Part shown: positions 42,142 through 52,300 of the stretch, piece by piece
Layout: the number at the start of each line of letters is the position of its first letter
Numbering within the stretch: the first letter of the stretch is position 1
Assembly: GCA_039621445.1 (NCBI GenBank)
Contig: CP154957.1
Span: forward strand, 862,504-926,503
Source: Euglena gracilis
Lineage: Eukaryota > Euglenida > Euglenophyceae > Euglenales
Reading direction: 5' to 3'
DNA length: 64,000 nt
The notes under the pieces: model-generated
Told to the model about the DNA's origin: nothing
Seen by the model: the letters and a program-made list of their open reading frames with translations, nothing else
Database searches by the model: none
Position numbers and translations under genes: made by a program

Positions 42142-45100
42142 ACATAGCATAACGTAACGTAACATGACAACAATATAATGTAATATAATATACCCCCCCC
42201 CTTGTCCAACGACCGTCAATGTTCGTCTCTGAAAAGGGGGGGTGGTCGTTAGACAAGGGGGGGGATTTCCAGCGCGTATCATATATCAAGATCGTATACG
42301 AAAAGATCATCTCTGACCGGGGGGGGGGGATGGTCGTTGGACAAACCCGGTCGTTGGACAAGGGGGGGGGGAGGTAATATAATATCAGGGATTCCCTCAG
42401 TTTTGTATTGAAGACCCATTTCGCCATTCGTGATTTTCGTGATTTTCCGTGATTTTTTGTGGCACGAAAAAATTGCCTGGTTCGGAGGCCTCTGCTGTAA
42501 AAGATGTAGAAAATTTTCTGGGTTGTTCAACCTACTAAAATGAACTGACTTGCAATCGTGATCAAACCCAAAATGGTGCCTGAGAAATGGGGAAACCAGA
42601 GCTGCAATGCAACGCTCAAGGTGAGAAGTACGAAGCTTACTGCAATGCAAAGCGACGCTCCACATCTCCATTGTAGAACATTACGAACCACGGCTTGCTG
42701 CAGAGCCGTGCCAGCTTTCTGGCGATTCTTCTTTGTGTCCCAATCAGGCTTCTATTTCAGACCCCCAGCCCCCCCCCCTCCCCGGGGAGTGATTGACAGA
42801 GGCGCCGGAAGGAAATTTGACTGGTGCCGAAGGTAAAGTTGTTTCAATTAAGCAATTAATCAACTAATTGTTCGTCATCACCGATTAATCGAATCGTTCA
42901 GCCCAGGACAATTGTGGATGTCAACCACGATATTTCGCACAGTAACCAGTCAGGTAATACACTGCTTGCTGCTGCTTGCTTGCTGATAGACTAAACGACC
43001 GCAGATAGACTAAAAACCCGACCCAAATAATTGGTATGCCAGCCTGCAAAACTCCAGCCACAAAAACGTCGGGATTCTTTCTTGCTCGCTTGCCCCATCC
43101 AAACATGAACTTCAAACCCAAAGCTTTCTGTCTCTTTGGCTGAGTTTTGTTGATAAATACAAGGGGAGAAATGATCAAAATTGGACAAACACCTCTGAGG
43201 TCCAGGTGTCTGAACAACCTTTACTTTGCTCAAAACCATCATTGTCAGAAGATGCCATATAAATAAAGAAATAAGATCAGCAAAAATTTCAATCTTCATG
43301 TGACACAGCAAAAAAAATTTCCTAAGATGCGAAAAATTACATTCGTGATTTTTCGTGGTTTTCGTGATTTTTCGTGATTTCCAGGGATGGTCAATTTTCG
43401 TGCTCATTCGTGATTTTTCGTGATTTTTCATGGCACGAAACTGAGGTAATCCCTGTATAATATAATATGATACAATACAATACAATATAATGTAATACAG
43501 TACAATACAGTACAATACCACACAAGACAATACAGTACAGTACAATATAAAACAATATGATACAATGTAATTGAATCTAAACTGATGGAATCTATTCTAA
43601 TTAAATCCAATATTGTTTTCATTATGTAATAATGTGAATATGAATGAACCCTGGCCTTCCAAGCTTGGACTGCAAGATATCCATCTGCTCAACCCTGCAT
43701 TTAATTTTTCGCAAAAAAATCTGGAAATGAGCTGCACACCGGTTAGAGGAGGTGGAGCCGTAGTATGCAGCGCGGTCAAAATTCTGGGTGTGGGGTCGAG
43801 GGCCAGGTGAGGAGGGGGAATGCAGACTGGCCAAGGGATCGTCCCTGCACACGATGGGGCGAGGGGGAAATTGTGCATGGATGCTGGAATTCCGCAATGT
43901 CCCAAACAGATATGGTGTGATAGAAGAGATAAAATGAACAAGGATTATGAATCAAATAGCCAGGCACCCCTTCATGTAGGGTCGGCCGTGCTTTAAACTT
44001 CATCCTGGGTGGGCCTGATACTTGGTGTACCTCAACTAAAATCTGGGGGGGGGGTTCACCCAAGCGATTCACACCGTAACCCACTACCCAATTTGAACTT
44101 CTTTCACAACATTTTGGAGTCTGATCACTGAATGGATTGCCCTCATAAGAAATGAAGCACTCAAAAAATAGAACTTCTGGAAAGGGAAGTTTACAATGGG
44201 AGCAGTAAGAAGGGGACCTGGTGTTGTCTTCAGGGTCGTCCATGTTGGCCCAAACGCTCCTGAAACAGGATTCACATCGACTGGAAGGAGATGGGCAGAG
44301 ATTGCATCAATCACAAAAAAAATTCCCTTTTCAATTGAATCAATCATGAAAATTTTTTCCATTCAATGTGCAGGACTTTGGAAATCGGCCATTTCCATCT
44401 GCCCTTAAACGCATCTGAACCGAATCCAAAAAAAAAACACAAGAGCTTAAAACCTGTGTGACCCCCCCCCCCGGAGGGCACCTCCCCCCCCCGGAGGCCC
44501 CCCCCCCCCGGAAATGTGAAAAAGCATGTCGGACCTCCCCCCCCACAACCGGGATGGGGGTGGGGGGGTCGACCCCCCCCCCATCCACCTGGGGTTGCGG
44601 GGATTCCCGTGCAGCCCTGGCCACCCCACCTCCCAAAATAGGCCGAAACACCAGTGAAAACGTTTTCCGGCCCTGCCCTTCGACCGGGCCAAAGACGAAT
44701 CCCCGACAAACCCCAGCCCCGCTCCAGCGGCCCCAACCGACCCACCCACTCTCGAATGCCCCCCCCCTGCCCCCCCCCCCCCCGCCGGGAAACTGTCACC
44801 TGACAGGTTGGCCAGTACCGGGGACCCTGACAACTTCCTATACTGACAGGTTGGCCAGTACCGGGGACCCTGACAACTTCCTATACTGACAGGTTGGCCA
44901 GTACCGGGGACCCTGACAACTTCCTATACTGACAGGTTGGCCAGTACCGGGGACCCTGACAACTTCCTATACTGACAGGTTGGCCAGTACCGGGGACCCT
45001 GACAACTTCCTATACTGACAGGTTGGCCAGTACCGGGGACCCTGACAACTTCCTATACTGACAGGTTGGCCAGTACCGGGGACCCTGACAACTTCCTATA

Positions 45101-46349
45101 CTGACAGGTTGGCCAGTACCGGGGACCCTGACAACTTCCTATACTGACAGGTTGGCCAGTACCGGGGACCCTGACAACTTCCTATACTGACAGGTTGGCC
45201 AGTACCGGGGACCCTGACAACTTCCTATACTGACAGGTTGGCCAGTACCGGGGACCCTGACAACTTCCTATACTGACAGGTTGGCCAGTACCGGGGACCC
45301 TGACAACTTCCTATACTGACAGGTTGGCCAGTACCGGGGACCCTGACAACTTCCTATACTGACAGGTTGGCCGGTACCGGGGACCCTGACAACTTCCTAT
45401 CATGACAGGTTGGCCGGTACCAAGGACCCTGACAGTTTCCCAGCGGGACTGACAGGTTCTCGGGCATGACAGTTTCCGGGGGGGGGGGGGGAGGGAGGGG
45501 TATGTGTTTGTGTCCACAGCAATGGGGAGGGAAATGAGTGTATTTTGCCGTAAAATCGGCGTGGGAATCACTTTTCGCCTCTAAAAAAAAGGCAGGCCAA
45601 TTTCTGGGAGGGTAGCCGGATGCAGCACCAGACATTCTTGTTTTGTAATATTTCCACAGCTCCCCAGATTTTGTTCCCACGTTCCTTTTCCCGTAATATT
45701 CCCACGATCTTTGAGAGCAACAATGCTACGGGTGGCCATAAAAATTATTTCTATTGATCAGCTTTGTGTTCAAAAAAAATTACTCCGGGATCGAAAACAG
45801 CAGCTCAAGATGAAGACACAGATGAGGTGCTCAAGGAGTGGCTTCTATGAACACATCATACTGACTGGTATTTTTCCTAAGCCCTTGAAACCCATCGGAG
45901 TCCCCCTTCCACCTCATCCCCTCTCCGGACCCATCCCCTGCTTTTCCTGGATCTTTGGACAAAAATGCGGTGGACATTTTCTGGGGGGGGGGTGCGACCA
46001 GGGGGGAAAAAACACTTTCCAGCAAAAAAGCAGAAATTATTTTGAAAGAGAAACAAAAATCAACAGGAAATGGCAGTTCTTGGACAAGGTATCACAATGA
46101 ATTCCCACCCTGACAGATCAGCTGGCACAGTCGCTCTGGGGTGGGGGGTAAGAGGCGCACAGCTGGTGCCATTCCACTCAACACCGAATGGAATTTGCAA
46201 CAATTGAGCAATCACCCTCAAGCGGGTTGGAAATCAGGCAATGCAAGCGGCGGGCACAAATCTGGGACAAAAAAGTCCGCAATCAAAAGGCACGATATCG
46301 CTGCAGGTTCCCTGGTCCTGTAGCGACAGGACCCCCTCCCGGGCGCTGG
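41856..46349 (-). CDS. Unrecognised multi-exon gene candidate
   Basis: Six short minus-strand islands have protein-like composition: 46349-46294, 44259-44218, 44004-43968, 43783-43740, 42639-42580 and 41983-41856. The last five join through four phase-consistent introns, one with a GC donor. Pieces read SAREGVLSLQDQGTCSDI, SVWANMDDPEDNT, MKFKARPTLHEG, NFDRAAYYGSTSSN, KLRTSHLERCIAALVSPFL and MFPLGSFVHYERSTGEIMLA. No family is recognised and neither terminus was found. Two exons (42580 and 41856) sit inside TIR repeat elements, which could mean exonised transposon sequence or a chance chain. The opposite strand is open over several of these islands. Confidence 0.38.
42191..42374. mobile_element. 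Short TTGTCCAACGACC element
   Basis: CCCTTGTCCAACGACCGTCA at the left and GGTCGTTGGACAAGGGGGGG at the right, with an internal GGTCGTTAGACAAGG. A miniature of the family at 41559. Confidence 0.65.
42380..43466. mobile_element. 1.1-kb TIR element with CAGGGATT-CCTCAGTTT ends
   Basis: The left end ATATCAGGGATTCCCTCAGT is the inverted match of AACTGAGGTAATCCCTGTAT at the right. Subterminal arrays of TTCGTGATTTTTCGTGATTT lie inside both ends in opposite roles. It holds the candidate exon 42580-42639 and no transposase that I can see. Confidence 0.65.
42580..42639 (-). CDS. Candidate exon inside a TIR element, GC donor
   Basis: After TTTGCATTGCAG it reads KLRTSHLERCIAALVSPFL, phase 2 both ends; the donor would be CAG|GCACC. 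It lies within the 1.1-kb element at 42380-43466. Confidence 0.33.
43469..43575. repeat. TACAATACAGTACAATA low-complexity tract
   Basis: About 100 bases of TACAATA variants directly right of the 1.1-kb element. Confidence 0.75.
43740..43783 (-). CDS. Candidate exon, unknown gene
   Basis: It reads NFDRAAYYGSTSSN between CACACCCAG and CG|GTGTGC, phase 0 in, phase 2 out. The plus strand over the same bases also has a good donor (GGCCAG|GTGAGG at 43807), so strand is not certain. Confidence 0.38.
43968..44004 (-). CDS. Candidate exon, unknown gene
   Basis: After CCACCCAG it reads MKFKARPTLHEG, phase 2 in, phase 0 out (GGG|GTGCCT). Basic and helix-prone. Confidence 0.33.
44218..44259 (-). CDS. 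Candidate exon, unknown gene
   Basis: It lies between CCTGTTTCAG and CCAG|GTCCCC and reads SVWANMDDPEDNT, phase 2 both ends. The internal ATG (MDDPEDNT) could instead be a start codon. Confidence 0.38.
44772..45492. mobile_element. TIR element with an expanded 43-bp satellite (15 units)
   Basis: The ends CCGGGAAACTGTCA and TGACAGTTTCCGGGGG are inverted. Between them the 43-base unit beginning TGACAGGTTGGCCAGTACCG repeats from 44801 at exact 43-base steps to 45403. The first 13 units are almost identical and the last two diverge. Shorter members lie at 46538-46710 and 49631-49948. Confidence 0.9.
46294..46349 (-). CDS. Candidate exon, unknown gene
   Basis: After CCGGTGCTGCAG it reads SAREGVLSLQDQGTCSDI, ending at ATC|GTGCCT in phase 0. 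It is linked to the downstream candidate exons only by proximity and strand; its phase does not match 44259 directly. Confidence 0.33.
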
Positions 46350-46537
46350 CTGCAGCACCGGAAACGACACTGACCAACCACCGTCCAAATCCGGCGAGTG
46401 TTCTGATGCGGAGAGCAGCGGGTTTGAATGCGCGGAGGGGACCCAAAGCCTCCCTGTCCCAAGCCTGGTGGGCAGGCATACATCTGCCCTCTGAATTGGG
46501 TTGATCAGCGGACGATTATTGGACATGCGGGGAAGGT

Positions 46538-46710
46538 TACCTACCCCCCCCCCCCGGGAAACTGTCACCTGACAGGTTGGCCAGTACCGGGGACCCTGAC
46601 AACTTCCTATACTGACAGGTTGGCCGGTACCGGGGACCCTGACAGTTTCCCGGGCGGGACCCTGACAGGTTCTCGGGCATGACAGTTTCCCGGGGGGGGG
46701 GGGTAGGTAG
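46538..46710. mobile_element. Same TIR family with two satellite units
   Basis: The ends read ACCTACCCCCC and GGGGGTAGGT outside the GGAAACTGTCA/TGACAGTTTCC arms. Two 43-base units plus a GACCCTGACAGGTTCTCGGG end unit. Confidence 0.85.
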
Positions 46711-49293
46711 GTCCACCCGTCTCCTTGGGGATACGGAGGGGGGGGGGTCGGACCCATTTTGGCGGTCATCCTTTCACCCCTTTTTGCTGCTTTGGAAAGA
46801 GAAACCCCCTCCAGGGGGTTTTCCCTCTGAGCTGACAAGTCCCCAGAAAGTGAGTTGTTCGGGATGAGACCCCCGGTCACAAATAAATCTGCGGGAACGT
46901 TTTATGGGGGGGGTAATACCCACCACTACCCCGGGAACAATATATTGTATTGTACTTGCCAGAACAAAGAGTGGGGTGAATGGGTGGACAAAAAACTAAT
47001 GATGACTTTTTGTCCCTTGAAATATGCACTTTTGAGCATTTCAAAACACATATATCCAAGATTAACGCCAAAGGCAAACTTTGCGGGAATCAAACGGGAA
47101 TCAAACGAGAATCAAACTGTGAAGGACTACTCTCCTAAAAATCCATTTTTGATGCTTACCTTGTGGGGGGGGTATGCATGAAACTGGACCATACAATTGC
47201 TTACCGACCCCCGGGGGGGGGGGGAGGGGGGGGTCACTCCACTTTTTTAAAAACCAATCAGTCACTCATTTTCAAAAAACCAGCCAGTCACTACCCCCCC
47301 CCCGGGGGGGGGGGGTCGGCCACTCAGAAAAACGGCCACTTTTCAGTCACTTTAGGCCATTTTAGGCCCAAAAATTTTTTCCGGCGCCTTTGGCGCCGGG
47401 GTCACTCAAGCCACTTTTGCCCACTCCTGGCCGACCCCCCCGGGGGGGTGGGGGGGAGGGGGCCGGGCCAAAAACCAGTCAGTCACTCTGAAAAAACCAG
47501 TCACCCACCCCCCCGGGGGGGGGGGGGGTTGGTCAATGCTTAAGCAATTGTCTGAACTGGACCCCAAAAAACACAAAATATGGGAAATATGCGATAAAAA
47601 TATGCGGAAAATATGCGGAAACTATGCGATTTTTCCAGAACGAGGGCTTTTTTGGTCATGTTTTGGACCTTCATTTGGAAAATCATGCCAGGCCGTTGGG
47701 GCCATTTCATCCCATGATCATGATCAGCCACAATTAGCATTTTCGGACATTTTCGACCATTTTTGGGGAAATTTTTGACCAGTTTTGACTACTAATTTTT
47801 GACCTTTTTTAAATACTATACAAATTCAGGTGATTGTGTGACAGAAAATAGCCCAAGTGACCAAAATAGCCAGGGCATGCTGTGTACCCGGGACCTTGTG
47901 CGTGGGGCAGCAGAACACCTGATTTGGTCCAACAATCTCCAAAATGACCAAAACTGGCCCAAAATGGCCCATTTACTAAAGACCCTGGAGGGGGTGCAGC
48001 CCGCCACCTGGAAAAAGGTGTTGGCTCAGCCAGCACCTTTTCAGTGGGGTCCAAGGGAGGTTGTACTGACTGCCAGGCTGGACCTGACGGGCAACCTGAA
48101 AAAAAGGCAAAAAAACCCCAAATCCAGTTGGTTGGATTTTTCAGTCAAAAATTTGAGGTGAAACCCCCCCCAAAAAAGGCTATTTTCGGATATTTTTTTG
48201 ACCCCCTTTTCAAAAATTTTCTGCCGTTTTGCACCGAAATTTTTTTCCGGCTCAGCCCGGTTTTGCCGGGATGCAAAAACTTTCCACTCGATCCACCCTG
48301 GGAGTTGATGGCCGGAAAAAAAGGTGCTGGCTGGTGGCGTCCATTGAAGAAATTCCCTGATGCAGCAAAAAAACGGCAAAACGGCCCAAAGTTGTCGGAT
48401 GAAATTCAAAATGTTCCCCTAACATGCCACAGCCCGATGAATGTGGAAAATTGGCGAGATCAGACAAACAGATGGTGAAAAAATCCAAAGGATCCTCAGA
48501 ATATGCACTAAATATATGCGCAAAAGTATGCGAAACGTGCACTTTGGGCAAAAAATGTGAAACATGCGCAAATATGTGCTCCACATCCCTTGCTGCTTCT
48601 TGGCATTGCTGTCTCTGTTAGAGATTTTTTATTCGGACCCAGGGGGACTGACACACCAACCCACCCACCCCGGAGGGGGAGGGGGGTTGGGGGACCCAGG
48701 TCAAGATTGGGATCCAAAAAATTTTTAGGCATTTGTGCCGAAAATAGAGGAACCTCCCCTCCAGTGAACACCCCGGACACCAACTGGTCACCTGTAAATT
48801 ATATAAATGGGGGGTGACTCTATATGATGGCTGGCAGAAGGGTGACACTTTCATGGGTTATATAAGCACTCACAAGGGAGGGACGGTGCAATTACCGCGC
48901 AAGAGGGCAAGACATTTAATGAGCGGGGAGGGGGCCCTCTCCCTGCAAAAATTTTTCCGGCACAAAGCACCGGGAAAGTCGCGTTGTTGAACTTTTTTTG
49001 AAAAATCGGCCAAAAACATACAGCTAAAATTTTATCCTCTCCAGCACAAAGCAACGAAGAAAAAACTTTTGGTTCCTGGGGGGTCCGAGACCCCCCCCCC
49101 CATCGGAAGGGGAGGTGATCTGCACAAAACCAACGGTATTAAGGGGCATCAGCAAAAAAAAATAGGGAAATATGCCTGGTTTTGGATTGGATGACGGACG
49201 GGGACACTCCGAGGGGTAGCCGGAAAGTCAGAGATAGAACCACATTGCAAGTTCCACGTGCCTTCTGGGCGTCGGGTGTCTCAGCCTTGTCGC
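46711..49293. other. Region downstream of the KH gene
   Basis: It contains the ACAATTGCTTA element (47192-47551), a CCAGC/GGCTGG-type repeat (47990-48350) and a poly-C element near 48650-48720. AT-rich filler with no convincing exon. No polyadenylation signal was fixed for the KH gene. Confidence 0.4.
47192..47551. mobile_element. TIR element with ACAATTGCTTA ends (copy 2)
   Basis: TACAATTGCTTACCGACCCC to ATGCTTAAGCAATTGT. Same internal order as 32431-32789: GTCACTCCACTT, CCAGTCAGTCACT, poly-C/G, CCGGCGCCTTTGGCGCCGG. An excellent pair for dating insertions. Confidence 0.82.
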
Positions 49294-49315
49294 CTAGCGG
49301 GAGCGGCGGTCCCGG
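49294..49315 (-). CDS. KH gene terminal microexon with stop
   Basis: A 22-base exon after GCGCCGACAG encodes RDRRSR and a TAG at 49296-49294. It starts in phase 2, matching the previous exon. The upstream bases also read ADS in frame, so a longer exon with a non-AG acceptor cannot be excluded. Confidence 0.55.
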
Positions 49316-52300
49316 CTGTCGGCGCCAGGCAGCAGGGGTTGTGGGGGGAAGCAGAGTGCAAACCAGAATGCCACAACTCACCCTCCTCCAGTGGGGGAAA
49401 AGTCTGTGCCCTGTGGCTCCCCCAGGCATATACAGCCAAGCAGTCATGCTAATTTCATATACATACATACATACATATGAACATTACATACATATATATA
49501 AACACGCACATATATTGAATTAAAATAAATTATACATAACTTTTAATTAAATATATCAAATTACCATTAATACATATATACATTTAAATTAAAATATGTA
49601 TAATAAAACATAAATAGCAACCCCAAACATACCTACCCCCCCCCCCCGGGAAACTGTCACCTGACAGGTTGGCCAGTACGGGGGACCCTGACAACTTCCT
49701 ATCATGACAGGTTGGCCGGTACCAGGGACCCTGACAATTTCCCGGGCGGGACCCTGACAGTTTCCCGGGTTGGGCATTTCAAGGGAAAGTCTATGAAAAA
49801 TGACCCTGACAGGTTGGCCGGTACTGGGGACCCTGACAACTTCCGATACTGACAGGTTGGCCGGTACCGGGGACCCTGACAGTTTCCCGGGCGGGACCCT
49901 GACAGGTTCTCGGGCATGACAGTTTCCCGGGGGGGGGGGGGGTAGGTACCTAATAAAACATAAATAATAACCCCAAAAATACCTAACCCCCCCGGGAGAC
50001 GTTCTCCAGACAAGTCAGCAAGAACACAGGGTAGAGGACAGTTTCCCAGGCGGGTCCAGGTCAGAGGACAAAAATTGACATTTTCGACCCCCCGTGACAA
50101 AAAGAAAAACCCAGAAAAGCATTTTTTTCACAAAATTTGTCACCAGAACCCGAAAAAAATGTTTAGAATTTTTTAATCCTGGAAATTGCCAACAAAAAAT
50201 TCGAAACCTTTCAAAAACTTCTTACTTAGGAGATAGGCCAGCAGGTTCAAGGGCAGGAGGCAGGTCCTTATGAGGACGGGTCAGGAGGTACGGGGGCAGA
50301 GGACAATATCCCAGGGAGGACATTTTCCTGGGGGGGTATTGAGATAGCAAGACCCGGGAGTTTTTTATGTTTGGGGGGTTATATATGGCAGCCCTAAACC
50401 ATAGGGCCACGGGTGGGGCTGTACAGGAAGGCCTGGCGGGGGGAGTCAACCCCCCACCCACCACAGCACCGCTCAAGCAAGAACTTCGTCCTTCGTCCTT
50501 CGGAGGGGAACTCCTCCCCCAAATCGGGCCATTAAGAGCATTTCCCAAAAAAAATTTGGCGCTTTGCACCGACACCCGCCTCCAGCCCGGGACCCCGCTG
50601 GGGGGGGGGGTCCAACCACAGACTCCCCCCTTCGGGGGGGGGGGGTCTTCCAAGCGTACAATTTTTTACCAACCCCCCGGGGGGGGGGAGGGGGGTCACT
50701 CCACTTTTCGGAAAACCAGTCAGTCACTTTTTTTTTGGGAAACCAGTCAGTCACTACCCCCCCCCCCCCCGGCGGGGGTCGGTCACTCTGGAATCCAAAA
50801 GGAAATTTGACCAAAAACGTGAAAAAAGGCCAATTTTTTTTTCCGGCGCCAGGTCATTTTAGTGGTTTTTTTGCTGAGGGGGTCCGGGCCAAAAACCAGT
50901 CAGTCACTCTGAAAAAACCAGTCACCCCCAGGGGGGGGGGGTCGGCCAGAGACTCAGTGATTGTATGCTTCCAAGTCAAAAAGAAGCCTGCTGTGGAACT
51001 GGGAGGGCCACTGTCAGTGGTGGGGCAGACACGGGCGGTGCGGCTCTGTTGCCTGATTGCGGCGGCCTCGGTCGCGGCTGTCCCGGCGGTCGCGGCTGTC
51101 CGCTCCAGATCCCCGTCGGCCCTACCTTGCTGTTGGGGGGAGAGCAAGGGTTGGCCACAAGGAGTTAACAAGACTGTTGCTGCGAGGCCGTGTGTCCCTG
51201 GAAGAAACTCCCCAGGAGGAGGACAACACCCTGGGGACATACATAACATAAAAAAAAACCCGGTGGGGGTGTCCCGATCCCCTCAGATACATCACCAACC
51301 CCCACCCACCCACCCAAAATTGGCTGCCGACCGTTGAATTTTTGGGGGTGGATGGGCTGGACTGACCCATGGCGCAGCCCAGGGGGTCAAACCACCCACC
51401 CACTCTCAAAAACCTACCCACCCGCGCCCTTACACCCAGGAGGGGGGGAGTCCGGGTCTTTCCATCGCCTAACTCAAAACCGAACGGGTCCCAAACATAC
51501 CTGCCCTGTCCGGAAGTTGGCCTCAGCCAAAGTGGCTTTGAGTACATCCTTCGAGGCCAACATCCCAGGCAGGAGACTTCGGCACCAAAGGAATTTTTCC
51601 TTGCGGGGTGCTGTGGTGGGTGGGGGAGGGGGGGTCGACCCACCTCCCCCCCCCACCACATTCAATGAAAATCCACAAGAAGAATGGACAAAAAAGGGCC
51701 ATATTTCGGCAAAGATGGGTCGAACTTTGGGGGGAAAAAGTGATTGCTGGCATCCTGACGCCATCGCCCATCGACCCAAAACATTAAAAAATTGTATTTT
51801 TTTTCCAATTTTCAATTTTCGGCCCTGTTCGATACCCGGATCGGCCGTGGGCCATCCCTTAGGCCTGAGGGCGTTAAAGGGCGGTCCATAACGGGGAAAA
51901 AAAAATAAGCCTGTCCCTTATGGACCTCCCTGGGCGTGAAAAAGAAACTTCCCGTCCCATATGCCCTGCCCACCCCAAACACTGCCAAATTTCGATTTGA
52001 AGGATTTCGGTCATTTTGAATTCAATCATTTGATTTTCATCATGTTTCCCCCTCTTCTTGACAATTTGACAAGGTGCAAGAAATTAAAACCTTGCGATTG
52101 CCAGGAAGCCAGCTGGACAAGAAAAAAAATTAATTATTTCTTCTTCTTCTTCTTCTTCTTCTTATATTAATCATGTAATAATATTAATTAATAATATTAT
52201 AATACTAATTAATGTGATTAATATAAAATTCATACAACATGAACACCCATCAAGGGGGAGAAGGTGACCTGGCCACGCCGGTCGCGGCTGTCGCGGCGGC

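Larger units (their letters stand above)
49316..51032 (-). other. Last intron of the KH gene
   Basis: It contains AT-rich DNA with ACATACATACAT (49445-49625), the satellite TIR element, and an ACAATT-type element (50657-50967) with CCAGTCAGTCACT units. No exon was found. Confidence 0.45.

Noticed and set aside
44801-45445. CRISPR array
   Set aside because: The 43-base units are contiguous and nearly identical with no variable spacers, and the context is eukaryotic; it is a satellite inside a TIR element.
45770-45850. Plus-strand terminal exon (AAQDEDTDEVLKEWLL then stop)
   Set aside because: Composition is attractive, but there is no partner exon on that strand and the adjacent candidate exons are on the minus strand.
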